From: Corythucha ciliata
Taxonomy: Eukaryota; Arthropoda; Insecta; Hemiptera; Tingidae
Assembly (NCBI GenBank): GCA_038030265.1
Contig: CM075938.1
Location: 15,229,009 to 15,293,008, forward strand
Direction: 5' to 3'
DNA: 64,000 bases
Of this stretch, positions 35,817 to 47,962 are shown one piece after another. Within the stretch, counting starts at the first letter, position 1; every line of letters begins with the position of its first letter. The notes under the pieces were generated by a model. The model was not told where the DNA came from and did no database searches. It worked only from the letters and a program-made list of their open reading frames with translations. The position numbers and the translations under genes were made by a program.

Positions 35817-37960
35817 GTGAGTAACATTGTGAAACTTTCTTGTCGCATTAAGACCCCGCGCCACCTTCTTTATCTTACGGCACTTTCCATAAAAGTGATT
35901 ATCACGTTTCACACTCCTTTCTCTACCCCCACCCATCCCACGTATTCGTCAGTCATGGAAATCCCTCTTTTACGAGATTATCTCACTGTAATAAGGTAAT
36001 GTAATTCTAAAGTACTAATCGCTCTTTGGCAGTAATATGGTAATGGGCGTTATAAAACAGTCACGAAATGTTAGGGTTTTTAGGGTAAAGACTTCAGGTA
36101 CATTTTACCACCTTTCAACCCCCTATCCCCTTTTCCTATACTAGTTTTACAACCTTCCTAACTCATTTTGGTGTGACGAGGGGTTACTTTTAAGGCAGAC
36201 GCTTCTCCTGTAAGCTCCCCCTCTGCACAATCTGTAGATCCGATCACCTTGCCAAAGGGCTATAAAGCCCGATATTTTCTAATGAAAAAACTTCTGCGAT
36301 AGAACCAACCAATTTTTAATGGATTGATAATTTAAAAGTTTTTCATATTTCTGCGGTTTCGAAAGACATCGATAGGAAACTCTGAAAGGTACTTGACAAA
36401 TTAAAAGATAATTTATTCTTTAAAGAAAAAAAAAAAGAAGTTGCGGTAGCTCCCTGTCCCTTTTTTCTCCCGAGAAATGAGTGGAATAGCAAATGGTAAA
36501 AAAAAAACGTTTTTATCAGGAATTGTAAAATGGGAAAATCATCATCGCCCTAATACCTTTTGAAAAAAAAAAAAAAAAATCGAGTGCTGCTACCTCCTCC
36601 ACCTACGAGTGTCTCCAAAGAACAACATTGCGCGATATTCCTCGAAATGATATAAAAAGAAGAAAAGAAATAGTAAAGGGAATTAAAATTCAATTAGGGA
36701 AATTCACCTTTTTCACAATTACAGCGCCCGGCGTCTTCCTCTTAATATATATTTTTTTCTTCCTTCCATTACGCCTTTTATCCTCCACAGTTCGGACCAT
36801 TTCTTCTCCTTTAGGCCTTCTCCTCTAATGCATATTAAAAAGTTTATAAATATTTTAACAGAAGTTAATGACCATTTTACTAAGCAAACTGCAACTGAGT
36901 GTATAATGCGCGAGGAGAAATAATTCAACTGTTTTTCTTGGTGGTGATGGGTGGGGGATAACGACCGGGTTTAAGCCTTTTACCCCCCTTCGCCCTTGGC
37001 CGCTTAAACGGCGTCTCAACCGCTAATATTTGGTTTTTAAAAATACGGTAAATAAAAAATCTCCGAATTTTCTTTTGGATGGGGGTGCGGGAGTGATGAT
37101 GAGGGGATGTAGACAGGTTATTAGGGTTGGCATCTATTTCGCGTTATTTTAAGGAGAAATAATAAGGGCGGAGGGGCCAAGAAGTGTGCAATTTTATTAT
37201 AATTTCAAAATGGGGAGAGAGAAGTGAATGTTGCTCTTCTGTATTATGTATAGTAAGGCGTTTAAAATTGTTAGTAACACCAGAAAGTGTTATTGAAGTC
37301 ATTAGTATGAAAATTGCTGTACCATTCAACCGGTTTAGTGCTTCGTTATGTCCAATTTTCCGGCCTTTTTTTATACCATCGTCCTGTGAATTTTCATCAG
37401 TTCCCGGGTTTTCTACAATAATTAAACCAATAACTCCGACTTCGTCAACTCTGAATCCCACTTTCTCCCAACCGATCCATTCCCTCCCTTTTGGAAGAAC
37501 CGAAGTGGATGTGCGGTAGTATAACCCTGCGGAGGGGAAGCTTAATTAAATCACGCGAACGACCCACCTCCTCCCTTCCACTGTGCCCTTACTACCGCAA
37601 AAGCTGTTGTAATTAATGCCTCGAGGGCAGGTTTTCGTCCAGTAGTAGTGGCCTGCTCGGTAGCCCTTTTATTTCCCTCCTCCTAACCCCCCACCACTTC
37701 ATCATGACCTGTCCACCTCTTTCGATAACAAACTTTTCGAAAATGCTTACAATTGCTCTCTCCCTCTGTGTTGATTCTAGAGCTTAATAATAGCTCTTTA
37801 AACTATAGCTCGGAGGGTTTTTCTGACGTCGATGAGGGGAGGGGAGGCAGTATATATTTTTAAAATGGAGAAGAGGCTCATTTTATGAAACCCTTTTACC
37901 CTTTTTTTGTTTTGTTTTGTATCATTTTTATTTATTGTGTTATTATTGCCCTCCCACCAG
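35817..37960. other. Third intron, no gene seen
   Basis: 2.1 kb of AT-rich unique DNA with a 17-A tract at 36563-36579. It ends in CTCCCACCAG, the acceptor of the stalk exon. The open frame 37184-37519 has no recognisable domain. Confidence 0.55.
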
Positions 37961-38107
37961 CTTCCACAACAACAAGGCCTACTCCACGGACGACGAAGCG
38001 TTTCCGTATGACTCCGTCACTCTCGTCTTTTTATGAGGACGAAGACGATCCTGATCGATTTTTTAAGACCACGCGGACTCATTTTTTCGACCCTCGTTTG
38101 TTTCAAG
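37961..38107 (+). CDS. Exon: Thr/Arg-rich and acidic stalk
   Basis: This 147-nt exon has an acceptor at CCACCAG and a donor CAAG|GTGACG. It enters in phase 1 (G+CT gives Ala) and leaves in phase 1. It encodes ASTTTRPTPRTTKR, likely O-glycosylated and extended, then SSFYEDEDDPDRFF and a basic/aromatic end. A low-complexity linker after the last Ig domain fits a membrane-proximal stalk. If the weak donor is not used, reading on adds ten codons and stops at 38137-38139. That would give a protein without the hydrophobic C-terminus, a possible secreted form (inference). Confidence 0.6.
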
Positions 38108-39590
38108 GTGACGTAGATTCACACAAACACACGTGGTGATACACACTCCCTTTTTGAAGTAGAAAGGTTCTTGTAGTTCTGGGTTTCTTCTTGTTTTCCG
38201 GTGAAGGATTTTCTCTACTCCCTCAGAACGTCTTCTGTCACTATTCTCTGTTTTAGTTTAAATTTAGACGTTAAGAGTGGTTATTTTATGAACTGTGTCG
38301 AATGGCTTGATTGTAGATTTTTTTTTTTTGCGTTTCAGTGTGAGTAAGATTTGTATCCTGAGCATGCTCCCGAGGATTATTACGAGAAGGTTGAGGCTAC
38401 CGTCGAAAAAATTTTCAATTTTGTATAGCCGGAGCACGGTCAAAAACAATTATCGCATCCGTATCAAGAGCCCTCTCAGACGGTCTCCGGCTAGATTGAA
38501 AGTTGTCTTTTGACTTGCTCCCATCCACTCACGGGCTCTGGTGCTGTCAACAACTCAAAAGTTGTTCGAAAGGAGAAATTTCTTGATTATCTGGTGGAGC
38601 AGATGAGAGAGCCAAGAGCCTCAGAACGGTGTTGTACACACAGAATTATATTTCCCGCGTTTGGCGCTAAATTCCCCTGTGACACCTAATTATAAGTTAC
38701 CTGAGCGATGAATGCTCCGTTTTTTGCTGTGCGGAAGAGGGATTTTCAACAGATGTTCAAACGATCGACTAAAACTCTAATCCCCTGGATATGCTCTCTG
38801 AGAAAGTTAAAAAAAAAACACCCCAATACCTCATTTACGCATTCCCTTTCAAGAAACGCTTGACATAGATCGATCACCCCCCCCCCCAATCACTCGCCCA
38901 CTGTACTGGCTGTACCACCCTATCATTCTTTTCTAAACGCATACATCTCCCGTTCACCAACCCCATAAGTGCAAATTCCCTAAAGCCTTCACATTGCCAG
39001 TGCCCCCATGAAGGTTTAATCGTTCGATTACCCCCCCCCCCACCGCCACCACCACTCACACAGCACGGTAACCCTCTTCTATCCATCAAAGATGGATGGC
39101 TGTTTTCATGTCACGGTTTACACTTCTACATCGTACCAACACATGACAAAACCTGGAAGGTCCCTGTGTGGATTACGAGCTTTCTCCACCGACCCCCCCC
39201 CCCCATCCGTAGAGTGACAGTTTGTAATTGTAGCTGCATGCGTGGTGAGAGGATTGGTAATCTATACGTTAAAAACTAGTTCGAATAACGTACAGAAGGC
39301 CAGTGTGCCAGGGATGTTGTTTCTCGGAGAATTAATTCAACAGATGCGAATAGGGCTTTCAACAGCAGCCTGATGAATAGGGGGGGGGGGTGTTTACTGT
39401 ATATGAGCGTTATAGCCTCATGTGCTGACCTGTCCCATTCAGCCCTTGACCTGTACATTTTCGATTATATCAGCCATTGCTAGATTGCCATGAATAAGCG
39501 TTGATCCAGGTGAATGGGGGGTGGGGGGCGTACTGGGTGCACGCCTTCCTCTGGGTTAAAAAAAAAAAAACTGGTCTTAGGTGGTCATAA
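38108..39590. other. Intron sequence rich in C/G tracts
   Basis: Start of the 18.7-kb fourth intron. It contains C or G tracts of about 10-12 at about 38877, 39028, 39190 and 39380, the densest cluster in the window. No gene is supported. Confidence 0.55.
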
Positions 39591-39599
39591 TTGAATGTT

Positions 39600-40650
39600 C
39601 ATTTAATTTGAGCTTGAACATTTTAGCCCCGAATTGGCGTCCCCCCCCCCCCAAATTTTAAGTAAGTTTTCTCAATTTCAGCCGCGAATGAGCCAATTTC
39701 CTCGAATCGATTCGCGAATTTAGCGTTCTTCTCGGGAGGCCGGCGTCGAGGCCAAAGAGGTTATTTGGATGGACTGTTATCTGGATTGAATCCCATATAA
39801 ATCGTGATAGGGTAACCGGTGTGTAACCTACAACTAAATTAGCCCCAACGCCCGGAACTCTTCACCTCCATTTAATCTGCGATTTTATACACTTTATCTC
39901 AATTTCAGCGAGGAATAAGCGTTTTATCCCAGTTTCACCCGCCTGTGTTAGCGGGGTTTTTCGAATACATCTGCGAATTAGCGTTTCTTCTCTATTTTAG
40001 CCGCGAATCAGGGCATTTTCTCGATGAATGCCACGAATTAAAGAGATTTTTTATCCGCATACTAGCGCATTTTCTCCTATTGATCCGCGAATTGGCTGAA
40101 ATTGGAAATTTTTGGCGGGAATTAGTGGGTTTTCTGAAATACACCCGCATATTAGCATTAATGCTCAATTTTTGCCACGAATTAGTGATTTTTTTTTCCA
40201 ATTTTAGCCGTGATTACTTTCTTAATTTTAGCAGCGCATTAGTGGATTTTGTTCAATTTATCCCCGAACCAGGATTTTATCCAATTGATTGGCGACTTTA
40301 GCAGAGCATTAGTGACTTTTCAAAAATTTTAACCGCGAATTAGAGCGTTTTTTTCCATTTTTATTAATTAAAGCATTTCCTACCACATTTTCCCAATTTT
40401 AGCAGTGAATTCGCGGATTTTATCAAATAAAACCGTGAATTAGCGGTTTTTCTTTATTTCATCGGCGATCAGGGTTTGTTTTCTCTCAATTTTAGGCTTG
40501 AGAATCCGCGAATAGGTGAGTTTTCAGTTTCAGCTGCAAATGACCGCCTTTTGTCTATTTAGCGGGGAACCAGCGGGTTTTCTCGAATGCATCCACGAAT
40601 TAGCGCTTTTCTCAATTTTGCTTAAGCTCAATTTTCGTCACGAAGTTAGT
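39600..40650 (+). repeat. Fam-E array, forward (left half of an inverted pair)
   Basis: About 33 copies of GCGAATTAGCG, T tract, CTCAATTTTAGCC. A G/C-rich step lies at about 39730 and a C tract at 39641-39652. The open frames 39945-40301 and 40516-40848 are driven by the repeat. Confidence 0.8.
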
Positions 40651-40850
40651 GCCTCGAGAAAATATCCTTTAGAACAGCGCACGCAAATCCCAAGGAAAGA
40701 AGCCAGGAGTCGTGAAAAACAATCAAAATCATCAACAAGGCAAAAGCATTTACACATTTTCTGTTATAGCGAGCCCCTCCGGGAGCGTTATTGTCGTGAC
40801 CGGCTGCGTTTGTTAATCGAACATTGTCTGAGAGACATAAAACACTAGAA
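40651..40850. other. Non-repetitive centre between inverted Fam-E arrays
   Basis: A 200-bp spacer, less repetitive and with more GC, separates the forward and reverse Fam-E arrays. It contains GAGCCCCTCCGGGAGCG-type sequence and no recognisable gene. Confidence 0.5.
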
Positions 40851-41880
40851 AATCCGCTAATTTGCGGATAAACCGAAGTATGATTCGCTGCTGAAGTTGA
40901 ATAATCACTCTAATTCGTTGCATACATTGAGTAAAAGCCCTGTTTCGCGGCTAAAATTGAGAAAAAGTGCTGACTGGTGAAAAAATGGAAGAAAAAGCGC
41001 TAAAATTGAAATTCGCGTTAAAAAGTACAGGCCAAAATTAATAAAAAGCGCTAATTCAAGGTTTATGGATACCTTCTAACAGGAAAAATGTATTGAACAA
41101 AAGGTTGGTTCACGGTAAAATTCAGAAAAATCCGTGGCTTAAATTAAGGAGAAGTGAAAGTTCTGCGGCTAACGTCAATTCGCGGTTTCTACAGATACGT
41201 GTTTTTGTAGCTTAAATTTATGAAATGTCATGATTTAACGGAACGTATTTCTTGTTTATTTAGAGATTGACGCCCCAGACATCGGTTGGTGTAGGTCCGC
41301 CACTGCAAATGTCCCGGCCAAAATTTCGAACAAGTGCTAATTTCCTATTCTCAGGGCAGGTCATGCTGCAATTGAGGAAAAGCGCTGAATAATGGCTGAA
41401 ATTACGAAACCTCACTCATTTACGGTTGAAATTGCGAAAAAACGTCAATTCTGAGCTAAAATTGAGGATAAAATAATATGTCTATATTTGCAGATTGCTT
41501 TTGGGAAAAGCGCCCATTGTGGCTGAAATTGGAAGAACGCAATATTTGGTGGTTTTGCGTACCATCGTGTAGGCCAAAAACGCCAGTTTGCGACTAAAAT
41601 TGAGAAATAGCGGTCTTCCACGTCCCAAATTCAGAAGATGGGGCTCTTTTACCGCTAAAATTGAGAAAACGCAGCAATTTTTGTGGTTTGCGTTAAAAAG
41701 TTCAGGCCAAAATTAGTAAAAAGCGCCAATTCAAGGCTTATGGAGACCTTTTAACAGGAAAAATGTATTAGAACAAAAAGTTGGTTCACGGTAAAATTCA
41801 GAAAAATACATGGCTTAAATTGAGGAAAAGTGAAAGTTTTGCGGCTAAAACTGAGAAATAGCACTCATTCACGGGTTAAA
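40851..41880 (-). repeat. Fam-E array, reverse (right half of an inverted pair)
   Basis: Reverse-complement copies (GCTAAAATTGAGAAAAAGCG type). A longer unit of about 160 bp, containing AACAGGAAAAATGTATT and TTGGTTCACGGTAAAATTC, occurs at about 41022-41180 and again at 41694-41850. This shows higher-order duplication. A hAT-like end lies within it at 41284-41305. Confidence 0.8.
41262..41305 (-). mobile_element. hAT-like transposon end, reverse orientation
   Basis: The reverse complement begins CAGTGGCGGACCTACACC and continues ACCGATGTCTGGGGCG. It aligns with 15726-15770, matching 16 of the first 18 bases. The two are ends of the same element family in opposite orientation, both next to Fam-E copies. 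Confidence 0.45.
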
Positions 41881-42059
41881 CCGCGGAGCGCGGGATTTTA
41901 CGTGGTCCGATTTCGAATTTTATTGGTTTTTTTTGCTCTACTCCATCCTCTTGACGAAAAATACTGTCACTGTGGCAAAACGTGGTGTATTTTGATGAAG
42001 CACGATGAAACCGCGGAGATTTCGTTTCCAAAAACTTGATTTAGTTTCATTAACTGGCA

Positions 42060-43620
42060 ATTCACCCTAATTAAACCAGTATTTGACCATGAAGAAACGC
42101 GTTTTGTGCATTGTAGATACGATCTTCTGCCGGGTGACTGTGATTTTACCGAATAAATTGCATTTCATGGCCAGAAATGGTAATTTTACGCTACAAACTG
42201 CCCGTCACTTGTATAAATACATGCCCGTTAGGGTTTTACTGTCATTTTGAAATCGAAAAATCAAATTTCTATACAGAAAATACGCTTTTTCTGCCAAAAT
42301 GCTGTGAGTTAAGCCAATAACATGTTTCTTGAACCCTCAAAAAGATAACTTTACGCCATAAATTGGCTATTCTTGACTCCAGACAGTCAATTTCGACGAG
42401 GAAACACACTTTTCTTTCCCTGATATACGGAACTCAGTGGGAGACTTGGAGTTTTCTCATTCAATTTGGTATCTAGCCCCTACAAAATGGTTATTTCACG
42501 TTATTGTTGTTGTGCGTTGTGCGTGACTCCGTTTAATTAGGCCAATAACTTAACAAATCGAATAATCCACTGTTGAAAGGCACTGAAGCCGCCACTTTCC
42601 CACGTTTGCTTACTCAGCCCTTGGATTCATTGGGTTACTAGAGGAATGTTCTTTACTATAACCATTGGTGGGAAAAAGTCTTCGTAATCTCTCAATTTTT
42701 TGAGCAAACTCCGCTAAATTCGTTTGCCGTGATAGCCAACGCCATAGAATGATTATTAAAGGGGTGGACTTCGCCATTTTGGGCTTTTAAAGTGTCAAAT
42801 TTCGCTTTTTGAATAAATAAACGCTCAAAAATGGAGTTGGGAAAGCACCAAATATTTATTTTAAAAGAGCTAACACTTTTTGCCGGATTGAAACACGCCA
42901 AATTGGCTTCTGATATAGTCAAATTTGCACAATTGGTTTTTAAAAAATTCAAATTCGTATTCGAAAGATTTGAACCGGTGAATACAGCAAAGTTTTTATT
43001 TTACGTACACGGACAACCCCTCAAAATTGATGTCTGTGAGAGTCGATTGTGCAGAATATGAAAGAGTCTATCGATTTTAAGAGTCTATCTATATTTTCAT
43101 AAGTGTGGGGGGGGGTGGTAGTGAAAATCCTCCTAATTGGGTAATGAGAGAGATAGATTCGCAAAATTAGTTTTTTTTTGTTTTTTTTTAGCCAAACCTG
43201 TGAAATTTGGTTCTCTGGTTTATGATTTGACCCATTGAAGTCCGTGGATTTTGGTTCCGACGGTACCAAACACCCAAAATTGATTTGTCCAAGTGCCGAA
43301 GTCGCTAAAAATTAATTTCAAATCAGCAAAATTCGCCAGATTTCGTCTCGATTGAGTTGAGTGTGCAAATTGGATTTTTAAAAGTGCGTTTTTTGAGGTG
43401 TTTTCAACAGCTGAACCCGCAGAATTTGTTTCGTATAACGGAAATCCTCTAAATTTGGCGTTTAAGAGATTCAACACCGTAAATTTGTTTATGAAGGAAC
43501 GAGATCCGTCAAGTTGTTGTTAAAAGTCAAAGTTGTGAAATTAATGTTTGAAAGAGCCGAAATCATGAAATTGAAGTTGGAATTAGCCAAACTCACAAAA
43601 ATTGGGGGCTTGGGGGCGTT
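42060..43620 (+). repeat. Fam-G-like then Fam-D arrays
   Basis: 42060-42560 has loose phrases such as GGCCAGAAATGGTAATTTTACG. 42690-43620 is a clearer Fam-D array with GAGCCGAAATC / GTGAAATT phrases near 30-bp spacing. Open frames at 42831-43061 and 43514-43750 are repeat-driven. A G tract lies near 43107. Confidence 0.6.
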
Positions 43621-44021
43621 AGTCCCTTGGTCAGTTAGACTGTTTACACTGACGAATAGGCAGATATTGGGCAAATCTCAGGTGTTTTGGAACATCTATC
43701 TCTGGTGGTTCGAAATGTTTTGGGAGTGGAAGACCCATGTAGCCTTCTGAATCATATAGAAACACTATAGGAAAGGCTCTCAGCGTCCGGCAGTGGGAAG
43801 TCTGAGCGGAGGTTGCAGATCACCTGTTGTGCCTCTTCAGTATAATTAACATGTGTGTGGAATAATTCTGTCGAAAATTAAGGTTTCCGGCGAGATACCC
43901 AAACATTTTTTTCAATTAACTAGAGTTTACAGTTTAGGGCTTTCAATGTTGGTTCGCCCCCGGTGTGGAAATCGCCCCCAAAACTCGCTAAAAATATCGA
44001 CTCAATTGATCGCGGTCAGCG

Positions 44022-44348
44022 ATGAATGACACACCAAAAGGAGACGCGGAAAAAGGTAAACTATTATTTACCGTAATGTGCAGGAATTGTCACACAATTG
44101 ATGCCGGAGGAAATCATGACATGGGAGGGCCTAACCTGAGCGGAATTTACGGCCGAAAAGCAGGACAGGCTTCTGGGTTCAAGTACTCGGCAGCACATAA
44201 AAACAGTGGCGTAACATGGAACGACGAAACACTATCTAAATACCTGGAGAATCCCAAGAAATACATCCCTGGGACCAGAAAAGCATTTCCGGGCGTCTGT
44301 AATGCCAGAGAGCGTGCCAATATCATTGCATTTTTAAAATCTAATTGA
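44022..44348 (+). CDS. Cytochrome c-like protein with axial Met replaced by Lys
   Basis: This 108-residue intact frame is full length for mitochondrial cytochrome c, the carrier between complexes III and IV. It has GDAEKGK at 7-13, the haem-attachment motif CRNCH at 20-24, GPNLSG at 36-41, GRKAGQASGFKYS at 44-56, TW at 65-66 and NPKKYIPGT at 77-85. The normal GTKM(I/V)F is GTRKAF here, so the residue aligning with Met80, the sixth haem ligand, is Lys87. Position 13 (normally Lys/Arg, partner binding) is Met19, and one Gly is inserted before Pro30. The ATG at 44022 fits the family's start. It lies within the fourth intron of the Ig gene on the same strand. There is no intron and no A tail, so a retrocopy is possible but unproven. 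It is either a young pseudogene or a paralog with altered redox chemistry. Confidence 0.85.
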   Translation: MNDTPKGDAEKGKLLFTVMCRNCHTIDAGGNHDMGGPNLSGIYGRKAGQASGFKYSAAHKNSGVTWNDETLSKYLENPKKYIPGTRKAFPGVCNARERANIIAFLKSN

Positions 44349-47335
44349 AAGATGTGCCAAAAAGTGTAATTTTTCTTTTGAAGCGTAAATTTAGAATCAC
44401 AGCCGGATTGTAATCCTCTTTGAAGTGGACCTTCAACATTTTGAGCATTAATTTAATGGTGCTGCAAAAAAAGGGACGGAGAACAGGAGTTTTAAACAAA
44501 AGAAGCTCTCCCCGTATTACCCCCCCCCCCTTCATACTTGCCGTAATTAGACATTAGTGCCATTCAATATACTGTTGTTTGGCAGAAAAGGGTCATCTTG
44601 AGAAAGTTTTTGCCTCGGTATTTCTCTCTTCAAAATAGCTGCAAAAGAAAAGGGACGATCGGCTCTGGGAGGAGGGGGTCCCCGAGCCATAGGGTTTTAG
44701 AGGAAAGGGCCATAACAAAAACTTGTGTAAAGACCTCCTACCCCCCGCCCCCAAATATACACTCAGACACCGAAAAACCCTATTTCCCCCAACTTGGAGA
44801 TCCCTTAGGCCGTGATGATGCTGAAGAGGGAACGGGGGGAGCATATATCATTACATCAACCGTAATTCAACCCAAAAGCTAACTGTGTGATATATCACTT
44901 TCTTCGATAATTTACTGTCGGGTCTGGAGAAAGTTCTAGAGAAGTTCCGAGCTTTTTTTTTTGTGGTGGTGGGAGGGTAATAAACGTGCAGGGTCTCTCA
45001 TAAAGATTTCAAATCGATTTCATTATACTTTAATTATTAATCCGAGGACTCCCTCTCAACAACTATCGAGTTTATCAAAAGGCTGCGAAATTGCAGCTCT
45101 GGCGTCGTGATTTTCAGCAGTAATTGGTTGGTTGATGGGCGTGTTATTTCAGTAAAGTGAAACAAGAGAACAACTAATTAATTGCATCAGAAATATGACC
45201 AGCTTCAATGCAATTACAGTAATTTTGTCACGACGTGGGCTTGTGGAAGAGAAGCTATTCGCGGTAGAGAGATTGGAAAGCTCGCACTTTGTCTCTTGAT
45301 GGCTTTTATTAATATACTACAATTAATAACTTGTTTTTGTCAATTAAAAAAACAGCTAGGGACGTAAGATGAGATGGTTTGAGGGACTTCTTAATAAATT
45401 AATGATGCGTTTAATGATCAATTAAATTTGGCGACAAAAGCACGTTTAAATATTCTATGTCACCCTTCCCACAGTACTAACTTGAGAATCAATTAAACTT
45501 TGAATTCGATTCAGACTTTAGGTACATCGAGGACGACAATGGCTCATTCACAAAAGAGAAAGGCCAAAACACTTCAAGGCTTTCTGTTTTAAAATTTCCT
45601 TCTTGTTTCTTCAACGTGGGCTTTGAGAAGCAAGTCGTAATTTAAAATAGGTGGGTTGTTCCTTCGAGGGAGAGGGGGGATTCCAAACTAAAGGAAAACT
45701 GTCGCCCACTTCCTGTCCCCCCTCACTCCACTTTGTTTGGAACATTCTAGTGACGTTGCGTGTAAGAAGGAAACCAGGGGAACTGTAAGGTTTTCCTGGG
45801 ACTTATAAATTATACATCAAGCTCAGAAGGAAAGAGAGCAAGCCCAAGATCTGTAAAGGAGAGGAGTCTCTGTGTTCCAAACATTTTCTGTGGTTAGTTT
45901 GGTCTTACTGCCTTCTCCTCGACCATCTTTTCTTTTCTCATTTCAAAATGTTATTTGCTTACGTCTCGTCGAGCATTGAATTTTTCATTCATCTTTCTAG
46001 TTGAATTAAAGTTATTAAGGTTTTCATTCAAACAGTTTTTATTCATTAGGTAAACACTTTACAACTTCAGTCATTATCTAACTGAAAACCTCTCAGGAGC
46101 CGCTAAAAGTTTTCCAATGAGCTTGAGACGGCGAGAATTGAAGGGGCCTACAATGTGTGTGACACAACCAGAGAGTTTTCTGTTCATTTAACACATTTCT
46201 TACTCTATACGGAAAGGTTTTATCCATTGACATTAAATTTTATGAATTAGCCCTTTCAATGGCATCAGAAACTCGTGGATTCAAAACGTGAATAACAAGG
46301 GACTAGTTGTAGATACCCTGTCCACCGCCGCACCGCAGTAAGTGATCGATATACACTAGAACCATTTGAAATTCAGAGCAGACTCTCTCTCTCTTTTGCC
46401 CTGCTGTGCTACTTTCTCTCTCCAATCTTAATAAAAAAAAATCGTACGGCCAAAAGACAATAATAAACGTTGTTAACATAAGCCAGCCGTGTAAATAACG
46501 AACCCCTCCTCCCCCCCCCAGTCTTCGTACTCAGACTATCCTCGTCCCTCTCGTAGATTCTCAAAACCATCCATCATTCCCCTAACTCGGAGCCTCATCC
46601 ATTAGCTTTTCCTTCAATATTGTGAACCCCTTCACGTCGTCATCCCATGGATGACCCCGGGTGAAAATTTGAATCTTCGAACGGCAAAACCATCTCTTCA
46701 TTCGTGAACTTTCGTATAACAAATTCAACAGTGGGGCTATGGGTTTCTCAAAATGTATCGGACGGGAAAAGTGCCTTGGAAAACTTGGTTGATGATAGCG
46801 TAAACTGGCTTTTTGGAATCTTTATTTATTTAAGGGATTTAGAACTTAACAAGCTATCGTCTGTTCAATGGTTATTGAGCGAGGGATGAGATAATTTCAC
46901 GCCCCGTTCATGTTTTGCTTTGCCTATTTGATTGGTACAGGAATAACCACCTGGCTGCGTCTGTTACCCGCACCGAGATATAAATATCGTACGCTACCCA
47001 TTTTTTCCCCTGATTATACGACCGTTAATAACCAAAAATGGAAAATGTTGGGTTACAATGGTCGAATTGCGTGGTTGCCAACTGCCAGGATCAAATCGAT
47101 ACGCAGTTTTCCTGGAATAAAGTGTGTTTATGAAAAGGGGCAGGTGGTGCTGAGTGGGGGAGGGGAGACACGGATACAATCGAATTTCTATAAGGTGATC
47201 TCACCAAAACTTTCTGGTATGGATGGCGTGGACACAGCCTTAGTCCCTCGTGTCTTGAGCACAGCCAGGGTTCGTGTGTGGACAAGTCTGTCGGGAGTCA
47301 CGTGTTCTGTGAGCCGGGGCCTTAAAATGTGAATT
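44349..47335. other. Unique intron sequence; unassigned open frame at 46910-47332
   Basis: About 3 kb of AT-rich sequence with C tracts (44521-44530, about 46512). The longest frame, 46910-47332 plus (140 codons), is non-repetitive but shows no motif, signal peptide or splice support. I leave it unassigned rather than call a gene. Confidence 0.4.
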
Positions 47336-47339
47336 TAGC

Positions 47340-47962
47340 TTCTATACACAAATCATCACTGTTTTAAAAACCTACTTCTCGTGCTTGGCTCTTCTTCAAG
47401 CCAAATTTCGTGAGTCTGGCTCTTTCAAAAGTCCAAGTTTGCGGATTTGGATCGATCGAACGGACCGCCGACTCCAATTTTTGCGATTTTCGCTCTTCTA
47501 AGACCCAAATCGTGGATTTCGCTCCTTAACATTTTTTTTTCTTTTTGTACTACGTTGAGGACAGGGCCTTAAAAACACTATTTTTTCCGGTTTCACTGTT
47601 GTTTTAAATAACATAAATGATGGCGTTTAGCTAATTCAAAAGTTCGTCTTCAAAATTGTAGTGATTTCGCCTTGTTTAGTGACTTTTGGCAATTTTCCGG
47701 ATTTTGCACCTTTGTAATTATTCATTTAGTGTAATTGGCTCCTTGAAAAATCCAAATTTCACCAACACCAATTATGCGGGCTTCTCCGTTCGTATAAGTA
47801 ATAATTTCACGTTTCTGGATCATTCAAAATGGCAAACTTTGTGTGGATTTGGCTCAAAAATGACTATTTGATCGACTTTAAAAAGTTGTCGCGCCCTCTT
47901 GGCTACATTTAGAAGTTTGTCGCCAAAAATAATATATCGTGCGTCGTTCAAATTTGGTGATT
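47340..47962 (+). repeat. Fam-D array
   Basis: About 20 eroded copies with GGCTCTTTCAAAAGTCC and AATTTCGTG phrases. The duplicated 986-bp unit begins at its right edge. Confidence 0.6.

Noticed and set aside
44022..44348. Cytochrome c frame as bacterial contamination or transfer
   Set aside because: KYIPGT and the overall layout are of the mitochondrial eukaryotic type, and the flanks are continuous with host intron sequence.
46910..47332. 140-codon frame as a gene or exon
   Set aside because: No motif, splice support or recognisable similarity. It is possibly real but cannot be supported.
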